DNA from: Schistosoma haematobium
Lineage: Eukaryota > Platyhelminthes > Trematoda > Strigeidida > Schistosomatidae
DNA: 64,000 bases
Reading direction: 5' to 3'
NCBI RefSeq assembly: GCF_000699445.3
Contig: NC_067196.1
Span: forward strand, 83,752,364-83,816,363
Positions 46,808 through 57,180 of this stretch are shown here, piece after piece. Position 1 is the first letter of the stretch, and each line of letters starts with the position of its first letter. A program made the translations under genes and the position numbers. A model generated the notes under the pieces. It saw only the letters and a program-made list of their open reading frames with translations. It did no database searches and was not told the origin of the DNA.

Positions 46808-49263
46808 TCAACAACGTTTTCAATGACATCAAGTTCACAATGGAACAGGAGTCAAACAACCAACTAGCATTTTTGGATATATTGATCACTAGAACTGATA
46901 CAGGAAAACTGGAAACTCAAGTATATAGGAAACCAACCCATACAGATCAAATTCTCAACTACAACAGCAACAACCCAAGGGCTCACAAAATCAACTGCGT
47001 ACACACATTGTTCAAGAGGGCGAGGACACACTGCAGCACACTGGCAGCACGAAAAAATGAAGAGAAATACCTGAAGGACATATTTCAAAAGAACGGCTAC
47101 CCAATCAACTTTATCAAAAAGCACCAACGGCACACAGCATCACAACCCAAGTCAGGCACAAAAATCAATAAAAGGATCACCCTACCGTACATACAAGGAA
47201 TATCAGAAACTGCAACGAGACTGCTGAAAACCTTCGGGATAGGTGTGGCACACAAACCAACAAAATCACTACAATCAATCTTATGCAAACCAAAAGATGA
47301 AATAACAAAGGAGAACAAATCAAACATTATCTACAAAATAAACTGTACCAACTGCGACAAACACTACATCGGACAAAGCGGACGTCCCCTCCACCTACGC
47401 CTACATGAACATCAATTAGCAGTCAAACGCCATGATATTTCTTCACTTATTTCAATACACGTGGATAACTACGGACACTCATTCGATTGGGAAAATGTAG
47501 AAATCTTAGACAGAGGAAACTCCAAAAACACCAGAGAATTTCTAGAAGCCTGGCACTCAGGTCAATCAGCAATCAACAAACATATTGAAATCAATCCAAT
47601 TTATCAACCAATCAGGAAAACCATGCATAAATATGGGAACAAAAATCAAACCAATGGGAGACACAACCAAAACAAAGAAGTAAACAATGATAAATTTAAG
47701 GTCAACAAGAACCAATCAACATCGAGGTGCACAGAACAAGCTGTGAAACACATATGGAGAAATTCGAACACTTCACTTCTATCTGAAGTTTGTGCTGATG
47801 ATGTCGTTCAGAAGAACGATGAAAGCTCCACGACCAAACCATCCAGCTCAGAGAACAAAACTCCATCAAAATATAAGAAAGGGTCAAAATCATCCTGTGA
47901 CAACCACAGAGGGATTAGTTTAACTAATATAATATCTAAAATACTAGCTTCGATAATTATCAGACGCCTAACTAAGACTCGTGAACTGCAAACACGAGAG
48001 AAGCAAGCTGGCTTTAGACCTGGTCGTGGCTGCATCGACCACATATTCACCATTCGTCAGATTCTAGAACACAGGCATATTTATCGGCGTCCGACAATGG
48101 TGGTCTTTCTCGACTTAAAAGCAACATTTGACTCTGTAGACCGCGAGATTCTGTGGCAGTGTCTGTCATTGAAAGGCGTACCCCAGAAGTACATAAACCT
48201 TGTAAAGGCTCTTTACTCGAACACTACTAGTCGAGTCAGAGCTTATGGCGAACTGTCATCTACTTTTTCAACCTCAAGTGGTGTCCGTCAAGGATGTCCA
48301 CTTTCCCCATTTTTGTTTAACTTCATCATAGATCTACTGATGGAAATAACTTTCTCGTCGACTGAGTTTTCGGGTATTGATCTCCATCCAGGAGGTCCAC
48401 TTATCGACTTAGAATACGCAGATGACATAGTCCTGTTTGGTGAAGACGCTGACAAAATGCAGAGTCTTTTGGTAGCACTAAGCAACAATGCCAGAATGTT
48501 TGGAATGCGCTTCTCTCCCTCTAAACCCAAGCTGCTGCTTCAGGACTGGTCTGCGTCAACACCTGAACTAAGGATAGGGAGTGAAGTAGTGGAACGCGTT
48601 GACAACTTCACTTATCTTGGAAGTCTGATCAGCCCTAATGGGCTGGTATCGGACGAAATCTCAGCACGGATTCGAAAAGCTCGTTTAGCTTTTGCCAACT
48701 TACGTCACCTGTGGCGAAGGCGAGATATCCGTCTATCAATAAAAGGACGAGTATACTGCGTGGCAGTCCGTTCTGTTTTAATTTACGGCAGCGAAACATG
48801 GCCTTTAAGAGTAGAAGACACTCGTAAGCTATTAGTATTTGACCACAGATGCCTTAGAAATATTGCTGGCGTCTGCTGGGATCACCGGGTAAGTAATAGT
48901 GAGGTTAGACGCAGGGTATTAGGAAATGATGGTAAATCAGTTGATGAGGTTATGAATCTTCATCGACTGAGATGGTTGGGCCACGTATTACGTATGCCTG
49001 AACACCGATTACCACGACGTGCAATGCTATCCGGTATTGGAGATGGTTGGAAGAAAGTTGGGGGCGGCCAAACCAAAACGTGGCATCAGTGCTTGAAGAC
49101 ACTAACTTCTAGTCTGAGCCATGTTAGAAGATGCAGACTACTTGTTTGGGGTCCGCGTGACTTTCGTAACCAATGGTTGGAGACTCTTGGTGACATGTCT
49201 CAGAATCGATCACAATGGCGTCGGTGTATACACTCCCTGTCTTCCCTTAAACTAAGAGATTAA
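46633..49263 (+). CDS. 876-codon chimeric ORF: PLE GIY-YIG + LINE RT
   Basis: An uninterrupted ORF crosses the PLE/LINE B junction at 47870/47884 in frame. Residues 1-46 are non-native frame. About 47-412 are the PLE C-terminus: FLDILITR (about 79) and the GIY-YIG nuclease at about 230-315 with HYIGQ, LRLHEH and EFLEAWH. About 413-876 are the LINE B RT from YKKGSKSSCDNHRGIS: motif A FLDLKATFDSVD, motif B GVRQGCPLSPFLFNF and intact motif C LEYADDIVLF, through to the C-terminal DMSQNRSQWRRC. Nuclease and RT motifs are both intact. The start Met is not a natural start, and expression is unproven. I read it as a chance in-frame nest, not a designed gene. Confidence 0.7.
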   Translation: MPNNIFSIQQQNLQTNKRDTNGITNIRTDRRSSDAKTRSHDITSDQAKKDELENTYKLINNVFNDIKFTMEQESNNQLAFLDILITRTDTGKLETQVYRKPTHTDQILNYNSNNPRAHKINCVHTLFKRARTHCSTLAARKNEEKYLKDIFQKNGYPINFIKKHQRHTASQPKSGTKINKRITLPYIQGISETATRLLKTFGIGVAHKPTKSLQSILCKPKDEITKENKSNIIYKINCTNCDKHYIGQSGRPLHLRLHEHQLAVKRHDISSLISIHVDNYGHSFDWENVEILDRGNSKNTREFLEAWHSGQSAINKHIEINPIYQPIRKTMHKYGNKNQTNGRHNQNKEVNNDKFKVNKNQSTSRCTEQAVKHIWRNSNTSLLSEVCADDVVQKNDESSTTKPSSSENKTPSKYKKGSKSSCDNHRGISLTNIISKILASIIIRRLTKTRELQTREKQAGFRPGRGCIDHIFTIRQILEHRHIYRRPTMVVFLDLKATFDSVDREILWQCLSLKGVPQKYINLVKALYSNTTSRVRAYGELSSTFSTSSGVRQGCPLSPFLFNFIIDLLMEITFSSTEFSGIDLHPGGPLIDLEYADDIVLFGEDADKMQSLLVALSNNARMFGMRFSPSKPKLLLQDWSASTPELRIGSEVVERVDNFTYLGSLISPNGLVSDEISARIRKARLAFANLRHLWRRRDIRLSIKGRVYCVAVRSVLIYGSETWPLRVEDTRKLLVFDHRCLRNIAGVCWDHRVSNSEVRRRVLGNDGKSVDEVMNLHRLRWLGHVLRMPEHRLPRRAMLSGIGDGWKKVGGGQTKTWHQCLKTLTSSLSHVRRCRLLVWGPRDFRNQWLETLGDMSQNRSQWRRCIHSLSSLKLRD
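47795..47824 (+). ncRNA. Hammerhead-like core in PLE terminal repeat, right
   Basis: CTGATGA (47795-47801), stem II TCGTTC (47804-47809) and GAACGA (47814-47819) with loop AGAA, then GAAA (47821-47824). The central partial terminal repeat begins at 45257, inside the stem-loop, so it lacks the CTGATGA half. Confidence 0.6.
47871..47883 (+). repeat. TSD of PLE insertion, right
   Basis: Exact repeat of 42804-42816 ('atataagaaaggg'). Confidence 0.9.
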
Positions 49264-49468
49264 AATCACTTCATATCTTTCTTTCTACGAACCAATTCTT
49301 TCTTCTTGTACTATATCTCTATATGCAATCTTCCTCTTATTTATTACCACCTTTGACCTAACCACTGCTATGAATCCGGTGTTCATCTTGTTGTGCTGAT
49401 GCGGTATGGCAACCTGGACCGATGCACATATGTGCCTGGTCCTACGTTGTAGCTGACTGACTGACTGA
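47884..49468 (+). mobile_element. RTE-like LINE B, 3' part (RT core to tail)
   Basis: It resumes LINE B directly after the PLE. It encodes the RT core and C-terminus, described under the chimeric ORF, ending at the TAA at 49261-49263. A roughly 200-bp 3' untranslated region follows, finishing in 'agctgactgactgactga' (49451-49468). The RT part has no stop, so this copy is younger than those at 40734 and 2305. Confidence 0.9.
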
Positions 49469-49481
49469 CCAGTCCATCGGC
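49469..49481 (+). repeat. TSD of LINE B insertion, right
   Basis: 'ccagtccatcggc', one mismatch from 41549-41561. Confidence 0.85.
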
Positions 49482-51307
49482 ACTTGTCCTTCCCAAATCT
49501 TCCTGAATAGAACGTGAAGCATGTTTACAATTGCTTCTATGTCTGACTTCAGAGCTTTATCTGGTATATTGTCAGGTCCTGTTGCCTTCCCGCTCTTGAT
49601 TTGTCTGATGGCCATCCTGATTTCTTTGACCGTTGGTAGAGTGACATATATAGGAAAACCTGTACGTGCTACCTCGATATCCGGTGGATCTTATGGAGCT
49701 GGTCTATTCTAGAATTCCTCGAAGTATTCTACCCATCTGTTCCTCTGTTCTTGAATCTCGGTGATTGTCTTGCCTTGTTTGTCCTTTTCCGGTCTCTCTG
49801 GTTTACTATATTTCCCTGATAGTTTCTTCATTGTGTCATATAGTTGTCTCATATTTCCTTCTGTTGTAGCTTTTTCCGCTGTCGTTGCTAGCTCTTCCAC
49901 GTATTTCTGCTCGTCGGATCTAACACTCCTCTTCAGTTGCTTGTTTGCTTCAGTGTATTCAGCTTGTGCATTGACTTTCTCTGTCCTTGTTCGACTGTTA
50001 TTGATTGTTGTCTTGTTCTTCCTTTCTTGAATATGCCATAGGTGTTGATAGAGATCCATTCCTTATGATGATGCTTCTTGAAACTCTGAACCTTCTGAAA
50101 CGTTGAACTTAATGTTTCTTTTATCCCTTTCCAGTTGTTTTTCATGGTAGTTTCTTCTTCCTTGAGTAGATCTTGTAAGTCTTGAAACATGTTGTTGAGA
50201 GCTATCTTGAATTCGTTGAGTTTGTTAGTATCTCGTAGGAAGGCTTTATTGGACTTTTGTAATACTGTTTCTCCAGTTGTTCAGCGCTTCCTTTGTTTCA
50301 ATTTCGTCTTGGGAAACAACAGGTAGTGATCTGAAGCTGTGTCTACTCCTCTCCTAGTTCTCACGCTTTTCATTGACCTGAGTTTTTTAGTGATGCAAAT
50401 ATGATCGATATGATTCCCTGTAGTGTGATCTGATGCGACCTATGTAGCTCTGTGTATTCGTCTGTGTGTGAATATTGTGTCTCCTATAACCAATTTATTA
50501 AATGCACATAAATTTGAAAATGTCACCATTCTCGTTCCTTTCTGCTAGTCCATGTCGTCCCATGATATCTTCATATCCAATGTTGTCCATTCCGACTTTG
50601 GTGTTTAAGTCTCCCATCAGGGATTGTCAGCTCGTTTCCTGAACACTTCACTACGATTGATTCCAGCCTCTCATAAAACTTATCTTTATTGTCGTCGTTG
50701 CTATCATTGTTGGACACACAGCACTGGATAACATTCGTTGTAATTCCCTCCTTGTTTGTTTTGAAGGATGTTTTGATGATTCTGGGTTCATGAGACTCCT
50801 ATTCTATAAGTGTTCTACCTACTTATTTGTACAGCTTCAGAGCGATTCCCTGAGTGTGTGGAGCATTTTCTTCCTCGTGCTCGGAGTGCAGCATCATCTT
50901 TCCCGAATCTATCCTTTTTTGTCTAATTTGGTTCCAATGGGTTTCACTTATTCGAAGCACGACCATGTTGTATCTCCTCATTTCCGTAGCTATAAGATTG
51001 GTCCCCTCGGTTTCCCACATTGTCCGAACATTCCATATACTTATAATAATAATTGTTGTCGTTGTTAGAGGGAGCATCGGTCTCGTGACTTCCGAAGAAT
51101 GTCGGCTCTCTCCATGAGGCTTCATAACTCTTCTGAATGAAAATCCTTCATCTCGCAGGAAAGAGTTTAAATGCTTTAATTTGCTCATTCTGGTTAGATT
51201 TTTTTAGCAAGGTTGTTTCTTACGAGTTGGGGTCGCTGACTCCACGTCCAACTCTCCCCTTTTACTCGGGGTTGGGACACTGGCAGTAACCCCAGAAGGG
51301 TACTAAC
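49482..51307 (-). pseudogene. Old SR2-like RTE copy, EN and RT N-terminus
   Basis: The 5' two-thirds of the old minus-strand SR2-like insertion. The RT N-terminal region lies at about 49482-50190 ([46 protein letters not shown]). A TGA at 50281-50283 lies at the EN/RT boundary. Degenerate EN lies at 50290-51150, with GDLNTKVG-like and ISETHWNQIRQKR blocks and a start-like HGESRHSSEVTRPM. The 5' leader runs to about 51307. It is much more diverged from the 19.7- and 60.9-kb copies than they are from each other. Confidence 0.85.
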
Positions 51308-51309
51308 GA

Positions 51310-52060
51310 AATTGCTCCGTATTACTTTATAACTATGAAACAACTTTTGAACATAGAGGGCAGAGTTCAATGTCTTCAAATCGTTGTTCTCACATCCTGT
51401 AACTTGCATTTATTTAGATTAGTTGTCTCATAACCATCAATGAATCTATGCGAAATATGAAATCCATATGATAACTTCGTTTAATATTCTTTCTACTGTT
51501 CTGGTTAATAACATCATATTTGTAAACGTCGAGTAGGAGAAAGTCGTCCAGGTAAGTGTATCTCATATATTGATTTATGGAGATCGACATTGAGCGTAAA
51601 TCGGTGAAATAGTAAGCTGACATGTCCTCGAAATCGCTAAATAATCTCAACTTGTCTATATTCATAGATTTTACACAATATCAGTACTTCATATATACAT
51701 TCTGGCATACAAAAACATAAAAAGTAATTGCCCATTCAAGAATGAGTACATTTGGTTGATAGAATTAAGAATGACGCTTAGTTATTAGACCTGTTCAAAC
51801 AAGAATTATATGCACAGGGAATGCAAAATAAGAATTGCTAGTCTTAATTTATCATCATATAGGTATATTCACTAGTGGGAAAAAATTCTGGATGTTTTTA
51901 ACTTTGGTTCCATTTAATTCTGTTTGGGCAGCCAGATGAATAGCACTGTAGTTTTATTTTGAGTCTTTTATGAAGGTGATATCTCTGTTTCTTGATTATG
52001 TAGTAACATTTTATCAGGACTAAACATCATAAATTTATGTACTACATTTTCTTTTGACAG
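51310..52060. other. Intronic spacer before the SH2-2 exon
   Basis: AT-rich; nothing recognised apart from the splice acceptor tcttttgacag ending at 52060. Confidence 0.5.
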
Positions 52061-52701
52061 CTGGTCCATTTAGCTATTTATTACGCCCTTGTGATTCACG
52101 TCCTGGCCTATATACATTACTCTTATACGATGGAGTACGTGTTCGTAAATGTCGACTTGAATTAATTGTTCAATCGGAGCTTATACCACAAGATGATGTT
52201 ACACCGACCAAGAAAACCAATCATGATAGTAATTTTGATCATAGGAATAGTGAACTGTTAGATGAACATACAAATGAATTCAATAATGAATCATTATCAT
52301 GTAGTAGTAATAATGAAGATGATAAATCAGATGAATTTAATAGAAAATCTAATAAAATATTTTTAACTAATAAAAATTTAGAAGATAATCATAGTACAAA
52401 TGAATTTGTAAATTTTAATAGAAATTTTCAATCTCCTCTTTATCGTACAACTACTAAAATACTGTATAGCGGTACAACTTTTCCTAATGTTGAAGCTGTA
52501 ATCACAGCTATTGAATCACATCATTGGGATCTTTATCATACTGAAGAATTGAACACTTTAAATATTTCCGATGATGGATGTAATTGTCCAATTAATGATG
52601 AGGTTAATGTAAATGCAACAAATGATATTTCATCAGTAGATAGTTCAAATATTAATACAACAGTTCAACATGTATTTAAACCTCTCTACAGGAAGCGTAA
52701 A
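52061..52701 (+). CDS. RASA1: RASA1-like RasGAP, exon: second SH2 with large insert
   Basis: Entered in phase 1 (G|CT, Ala), left in phase 0 at cgtaaa|gtaggt. It opens AGPFSYLLRPCDSRPGLYTL, then VRVRKCRLELIV. The Arg of YLLRP is the phosphotyrosine-binding Arg and aligns with RASA1 'SFLVRPSDNTPGDYSLYF'. About 90 residues rich in Asn, Asp, Ser and Glu (about 52180-52450) interrupt the domain. It resumes with KILYSGTTFPNVEAVITAI, matching 'GGRYYNSIGDIIDHY'. A second acidic/Asn-rich linker and a basic YRKRK end follow. At 641 nt it is the longest exon here. The ATG at 52054 is intronic, not a start. Confidence 0.92.
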
Positions 52702-52779
52702 GTAGGTTTTTATTATTATTAAATAAAATTATGCTGTATAATTGCTTAATATTCGATTTTTCTTATGGTGTTTAGGTTG

Positions 52780-53100
52780 TAGCGGCTTGACTTCGAGACA
52801 ATTCGTTAGGCTTCGTTTATTGATCACTCTGATAACTGTTATTAAATAAATCCCAACGGTGTACGAATTTAGAAGGCAATACAAAGCGTCAACTCTAGTT
52901 TGTTATTTGATAGCACAGATAAAAAAGTTGCAAGCACATCGATCGGATTCGAGCATAAAGGCTGATGCGTACGAGCAAGCGAATATGGGGAAGTGGATGA
53001 TCCATCGAGCGATATTTAAAGGATTAACATTTAAGTTAGAGTAAGAATTATGTGCGTAGGCTGCCACATGTGATGAAACGCACACGTTTATACAGCTATG
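52780..53100 (-). repeat. LTR-like dispersed repeat, family L2, copy 2
   Basis: Inverse-orientation match to 4070-4415. Reading the minus strand: 'tgcgcta-caaataacaaac'-type block, 'gacgctttgtattgccttct', 'tacaccgttgggattta' and 'taacagttatcag'. It lies in the RasGAP intron. The two 60-codon ORFs here are artefacts. 53105-53335 is AT-rich with nothing recognised. Confidence 0.5.
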
Positions 53101-53399
53101 ATAGTGATCATAATATAATACAAAGAAATAAACAAATTGTTACCACCCAAATAACACTGCCTGTTAAATGAGTTAATTAAAGGGCTTGACAAAATTAACC
53201 GTAATCAAAATTAATTGTAGAGGTGTGTTGCTATAAGATGTTTATGTTGAAAGGGTTTTTAGTCATTTTTTTTTCTTTAGAAGTGTGATGTATGAAATAC
53301 TTTAGTGTCTTTTAAAGTTAATGAATAATATTGTTAGGAGTCCATATATAAATTCCCTTAACAAAAGTTTCTAGAGGCCCATATAAACACACTAAACGT

Positions 53400-53645
53400 T
53401 TTATCCGATTATCACTGAATAGAAGCATTTCAGAAACATCCAGAATAAATGAAGGATTATGTTTCACTCTGTGATTGGTTAATTACCCTATTTAATGCGT
53501 TTTCGGGAGTTTTTAGAAAGTGAAAGTCGTATAAAAAGCTGTGAACACACTCGATTTTCTGTACCAATGTAACCCTGGAGTAAAACATATACTCATATTT
53601 CGCGCCTTATTTTTTGTTCGTGTTGGAGTTTAGTGATAGTCTGTT
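53400..53645 (+). repeat. TATA-containing dispersed repeat, family T, copy 2
   Basis: It matches 18110-18365: 'tgattggttaatta', 'gtataaaaag', 'ttttctgtacc', 'ggagtaaa' and 'atatttcgcgcctta'. It has the same TATA arrangement and unknown family. Confidence 0.45.
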
Positions 53646-53696
53646 GTTATGGCAAACAGGCAGGAAGACCTGTAACGAGAGCTCAGATAGCAAACT

Positions 53697-54110
53697 TATC
53701 AAATATACACTTGTTGTCGCCCAAACCAAAACTAGGCATCAGTCCTCGAAGTCACTAACGTCTGGTCCGAGCCACGTTAGTAAATGCGAAATACTTGGTT
53801 GGGGTCCATGTGACTGTTGTGATCAATGGTTGGAGACTGCGTGACAAAGCTCAGAATCGATCACAATAGCGTAGATGTATACACTCTTTGTCTTCCCTTT
53901 AACTGTGAGATTAAAATTACTTTGTACATTTCTTTCTACGAACTAATTCTTTCTCGCTGTATCATTTCCTCATACGCAATCTTTTTTTTACAAATTACCA
54001 TTAAAGTAACTGCATCTATGTATTTGGTGACCGTCTTGTCCTGCTTATGAGGCAACTTGGACCGATGCATATGTGTGCCTGATCTTACATTGTAGCTGAC
54101 TGACTGTATT
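53697..54110 (+). mobile_element. RTE-like LINE B, 3' fragment
   Basis: It begins 'gcccaaaccaaaactaggcatcag' and parallels 49068-49465 to the 'gtagctgactgactg' tail (about 54091-54105). Coding blocks: QTKTRHQS, a LTSGPSHVSKC stretch and a WGP-D block. Very 5'-truncated and mutated. Confidence 0.8.
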
Positions 54111-54114
54111 CAGA

Positions 54115-55906
54115 AAATATTGTGAATCTGGATCTCGTTCTGCGACAGTATGTCAATTGTCATAGAATACTGTCGAAATATTCTTCCTAATAAATTACCA
54201 TCAGATTCTTGTTATAAGTCCAGACTAATGATTGATAGAGAATCCAAATGTATGTTTGTAGAACGTGTTAAGAATTTATTGAGAAGAATATTGTTTGTTT
54301 GTATTGTCTTAATTTAGTGTTCATTTTTCAAGGTATTTCTATACTTTATTCATGATAAGCGGTTGAAAAAAAATTGGCAGAAAACCACAGACCTGTGTTT
54401 TGTGCTATTCGCTACTCGTCAACAAGGCGTACCTGGAATTTTGAGTGGACCGATGCTTCATTCGGGATTAAAATCGGCGATACACAGTTTCACAGTTTGA
54501 GGCATTGTCATTGAGGGCTATGATTGACTTCCTGTAAAACTAAGATATATGCGATTGACTGGTCACTGAGTGAACAATCTTACGTTTGTCTAGGCCTTAG
54601 CGCTGAGTAAATCATATTGATCAAATGGCAATCCGGCCACTAGTCTAAATGGCTCGAAATCTCGTGCACTACATTTAGATGTCAGGCATTCGGACATCGT
54701 TGAGTAAATCACATTCTAATAGTGTGAACCAGCTAAATGATTCGTAAGTACGTTTTATTCTTGACAGGTCATATCCGTCTGTAAAACAACAAAATGTTTA
54801 TAAATAAATAATGTACGAGTGCATAAGAAAATCATGTTAAGTACAACAAAGGGAAGTATATCATGTCAATGATTGTCGTCATCGAACCATTTTTGACAAC
54901 TTTAGTAGTCCACACATATTTTACAAAATGATGTAGATCTCTAACATTTCACAGCTTTCCATTATCTTTCTTTAATTATCTTAAAAATTATCATGCTTAT
55001 TCGCATTCACATATTATAATTATCTAGATGAACATAAAGTTATGTCGTCATATGGCTTTTAATGAGTAGTCATTCGATGAATTAAGTGGGATCAACAGTG
55101 TCTAACATAAACATTTCCGTATTATGGATAGGTCATCTGAGGGAATGATCAGTCTTCATGAAGTACAATAATTGTACCATAGTTTTAGCATGCCTACTAG
55201 CCATTTATGATGGATCTTAAATATCTGGTTTTATAATTATTAGTGAGATGATATTACCGTGTAGCGCACTACCAAGGAGCCCCATATTAGGAAGAATCAA
55301 ATGTGAAGTATCTTCTCGTTTACAAAGGTTGTCTAACGAAGGTCATTCTGTGATGTAAGCTGTAAAATTCCACGGAGATTGTGTAAAAGCTACCAATCTA
55401 ATTTTGTACATAATAGGAATGTAATGAAAACAAGCTATATAGTCTTTTAATTTGTAGAATTTGATTTTCATGTAAATACCTACGTTTAGGAATGAACAGG
55501 TTTTAAATTCTCTTCCATTAGCCTTAGTAGTAACAACCGTTGCCTATTGTTAAAAAGATAATTTTCTAACTTCATAGCTTGATAGATTATACTTTTAATG
55601 TATCGGCCGGTCTATTCGCGTCTCAATCAATAAATTGTTACAACTTTAATAATTTTGGCTGTAATCAATTTCATACTGAAAAAATATTCACTCTTTACAT
55701 TTCATTGCTAAAAATGTCATGATAATGGAACATGCCAATTTGTGAAACACTTGAACAGGTCAGTGTTTCCACTAAAACCTGACAAGTTTGTCTTGCTGAT
55801 CAATCAACATTGAGTAGTAGTATGAAATTTTAACTGTGTTACTCTTATTTTCGATATGTATATGTGGATCTAATTGTTACATTTCTTTGTTTTTATTAAT
55901 TGAAAG
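54115..55906. other. Intronic spacer with degraded SINE pieces
   Basis: 54360-54540 is a degenerate minus-strand Sm-alpha-like SINE ('tttgtgctattcgctactcgtcaac', in pieces). 55255-55400 is a weak tRNA-type SINE remnant ('gcgcactaccaaggagccccatatt', in pieces). The rest is AT-rich without recognisable features. Confidence 0.4.
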
Positions 55907-56015
55907 CCTCAAGTACATCCTCCCTCGTCTACTATTTATATGGATATGTGTTATGCACGTCAACCACCAACATCTCATCAATCGGTAACTGAAATTCATG
56001 GGGAATTGTCTATTT
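55907..56015 (+). CDS. RASA1: RASA1-like RasGAP, exon: linker and PH start
   Basis: Entered in phase 0 after taattgaaag, left in phase 1 at tctattt|gtaagt. It reads PQVHPPSSTIYMDMC, YARQPPTSHQSVTEI and HGELSI. The first part is a linker. HGELSI plus the next exon's WLQQRKKWK gives the 'K-GYLLKKGKGKRWK' start of the RASA1 PH domain. The acceptor has a poor pyrimidine tract, making this the least certain exon on splice signals. Phase agreement on both sides supports it. Confidence 0.75.
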
Positions 56016-56204
56016 GTAAGTTGATATTTTCTGTAGATATCATTTAAGTTTTATTGAATTATTCGAACAACCTACAAGTATTTGGATGAAACAGCTTAGA
56101 AAAGAATTATTAACACCCCGTTGTATCTGTTGAGTTTGGAACAACATGTAGTTCGTTTACTACCAATGTATTTAATTTATACCTAATGAAAGTACATTAT
56201 CATT

Positions 56205-57180
56205 GACCAGTTAACGAAGACAAATCGGACACCCAATTCTAACGTTATTCATGAACCTTCTGAACTTATTATTTTTTTCATATATATTTATCTTATTTTC
56301 TTTCATATGGTCTAGTGAAATCCATGCAGCGTGTTTGCATTTATGGGAGGGAAGGAAATAATCCCACTTATAACCATATTGTTGAAAGTACACACATTTG
56401 CGAATCTCTCACAATTCTTATTTCTTTTCCCCACTTCATGCAACCTCATAATACTTCCGTACCTGGTGTTGTCCATCCCGAACTTCGTGTTTAGGTTCCA
56501 CGTCAGGATTGTTAGATTTTGTTCTGTATAGTTCTCCGTGATGGATTACGACCTTTCATAAAACTGGTCTCTATTGCTTTCACATCAACTATTGGTGGGT
56601 GCGTAAAGCTAAATGACGTCCGTTATAATCCTTCCCTTCCTTATTTTGAAGAATTGTTTGATGATCCTGGATCCATGAGTTCCCCATCCCACAAATGTCT
56701 TTTGTACGTTGCTGGAAGAGCATCAGTGAAACTTCTTATATGTGTGAGTGGTTTTCTTCTTCATGACCTGAGTCCAACAACAACTCTTCCGAAACTAATC
56801 TTTCCTGTCCATTTTACGTCCTATAAATTTCACTTATTCCAGGAACTATCAGGTTATATCTTCCCTTTTTCACAGATGTTTGACTGGTTTTTCCAGCCTC
56901 TCACATTGTTAGGACATTCCATGTACCTATATTTATTGTTGCGTTGGCTGCTAAAATGAGTGTTGCCCTCGTTACTTTCGGAGAATCTTGGCTCTCACCA
57001 TGAGGCATCATAACTCTTGCGTTTGGAGTTTTTTTCAACTTCCAGGCCAGAGTTGAGTTGGTTTTCCATAGTTAGCAACTCTCTAACTGATTTTGTTTTG
57101 ACGATGTACGGTCGCTAACTCCACTACCTAGTCCTCCTTTTTCTGCTATTAGGACTAGCAGTAACTCCAGATATGTTGTA
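56205..57180 (-). pseudogene. SR2-like RTE, 5'-end fragment (EN only)
   Basis: The minus-strand sequence matches the leader and endonuclease part of the intact elements: 'ctctcaccatgaggcatcataactcttg' (start region, about 56993-57020), 'cacattgttaggacattccatgtacc' and the EN body down to 56210. The RT and the 3' tail are missing. As LINEs normally lose their 5' end, this 3'-less remnant implies a later deletion. Both short plus ORFs are shadows. Confidence 0.8.

Larger units (their letters stand above)
42817..47870 (+). mobile_element. Cercyon-type Penelope-like element, inverted pair
   Basis: A 5,054-bp insertion with an exact 13-bp target duplication. It consists of a minus-strand PLE copy (42817-45256) and a plus-strand copy (45257-47870), head to head. 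The left arm pairs with 45463-47866 nearly perfectly, and the central 206 bp (45257-45462) is single. The plus unit opens with a partial terminal repeat (45257-about 45360) that recurs at its 3' end (about 47808-47870). Penelope elements are known for such partial direct repeats with an inverted 5' piece. Both copies lack the RT motif C. Confidence 0.9.

Noticed and set aside
46633..49263. A genuine, previously unknown nuclease-RT gene
   Set aside because: Both halves are explained by a PLE nested in a LINE with exact target duplications. The N-terminal 46 residues are out of the native frame and the start Met is internal. Kept as an interesting chimera, not as a gene.
52054..52060. ATG at 52054 as the start of a separate 222-codon gene
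   Set aside because: It lies before the splice acceptor ...ttttgacag. The protein starts in mid-SH2 and joins in phase to the exon at 38917-38998.
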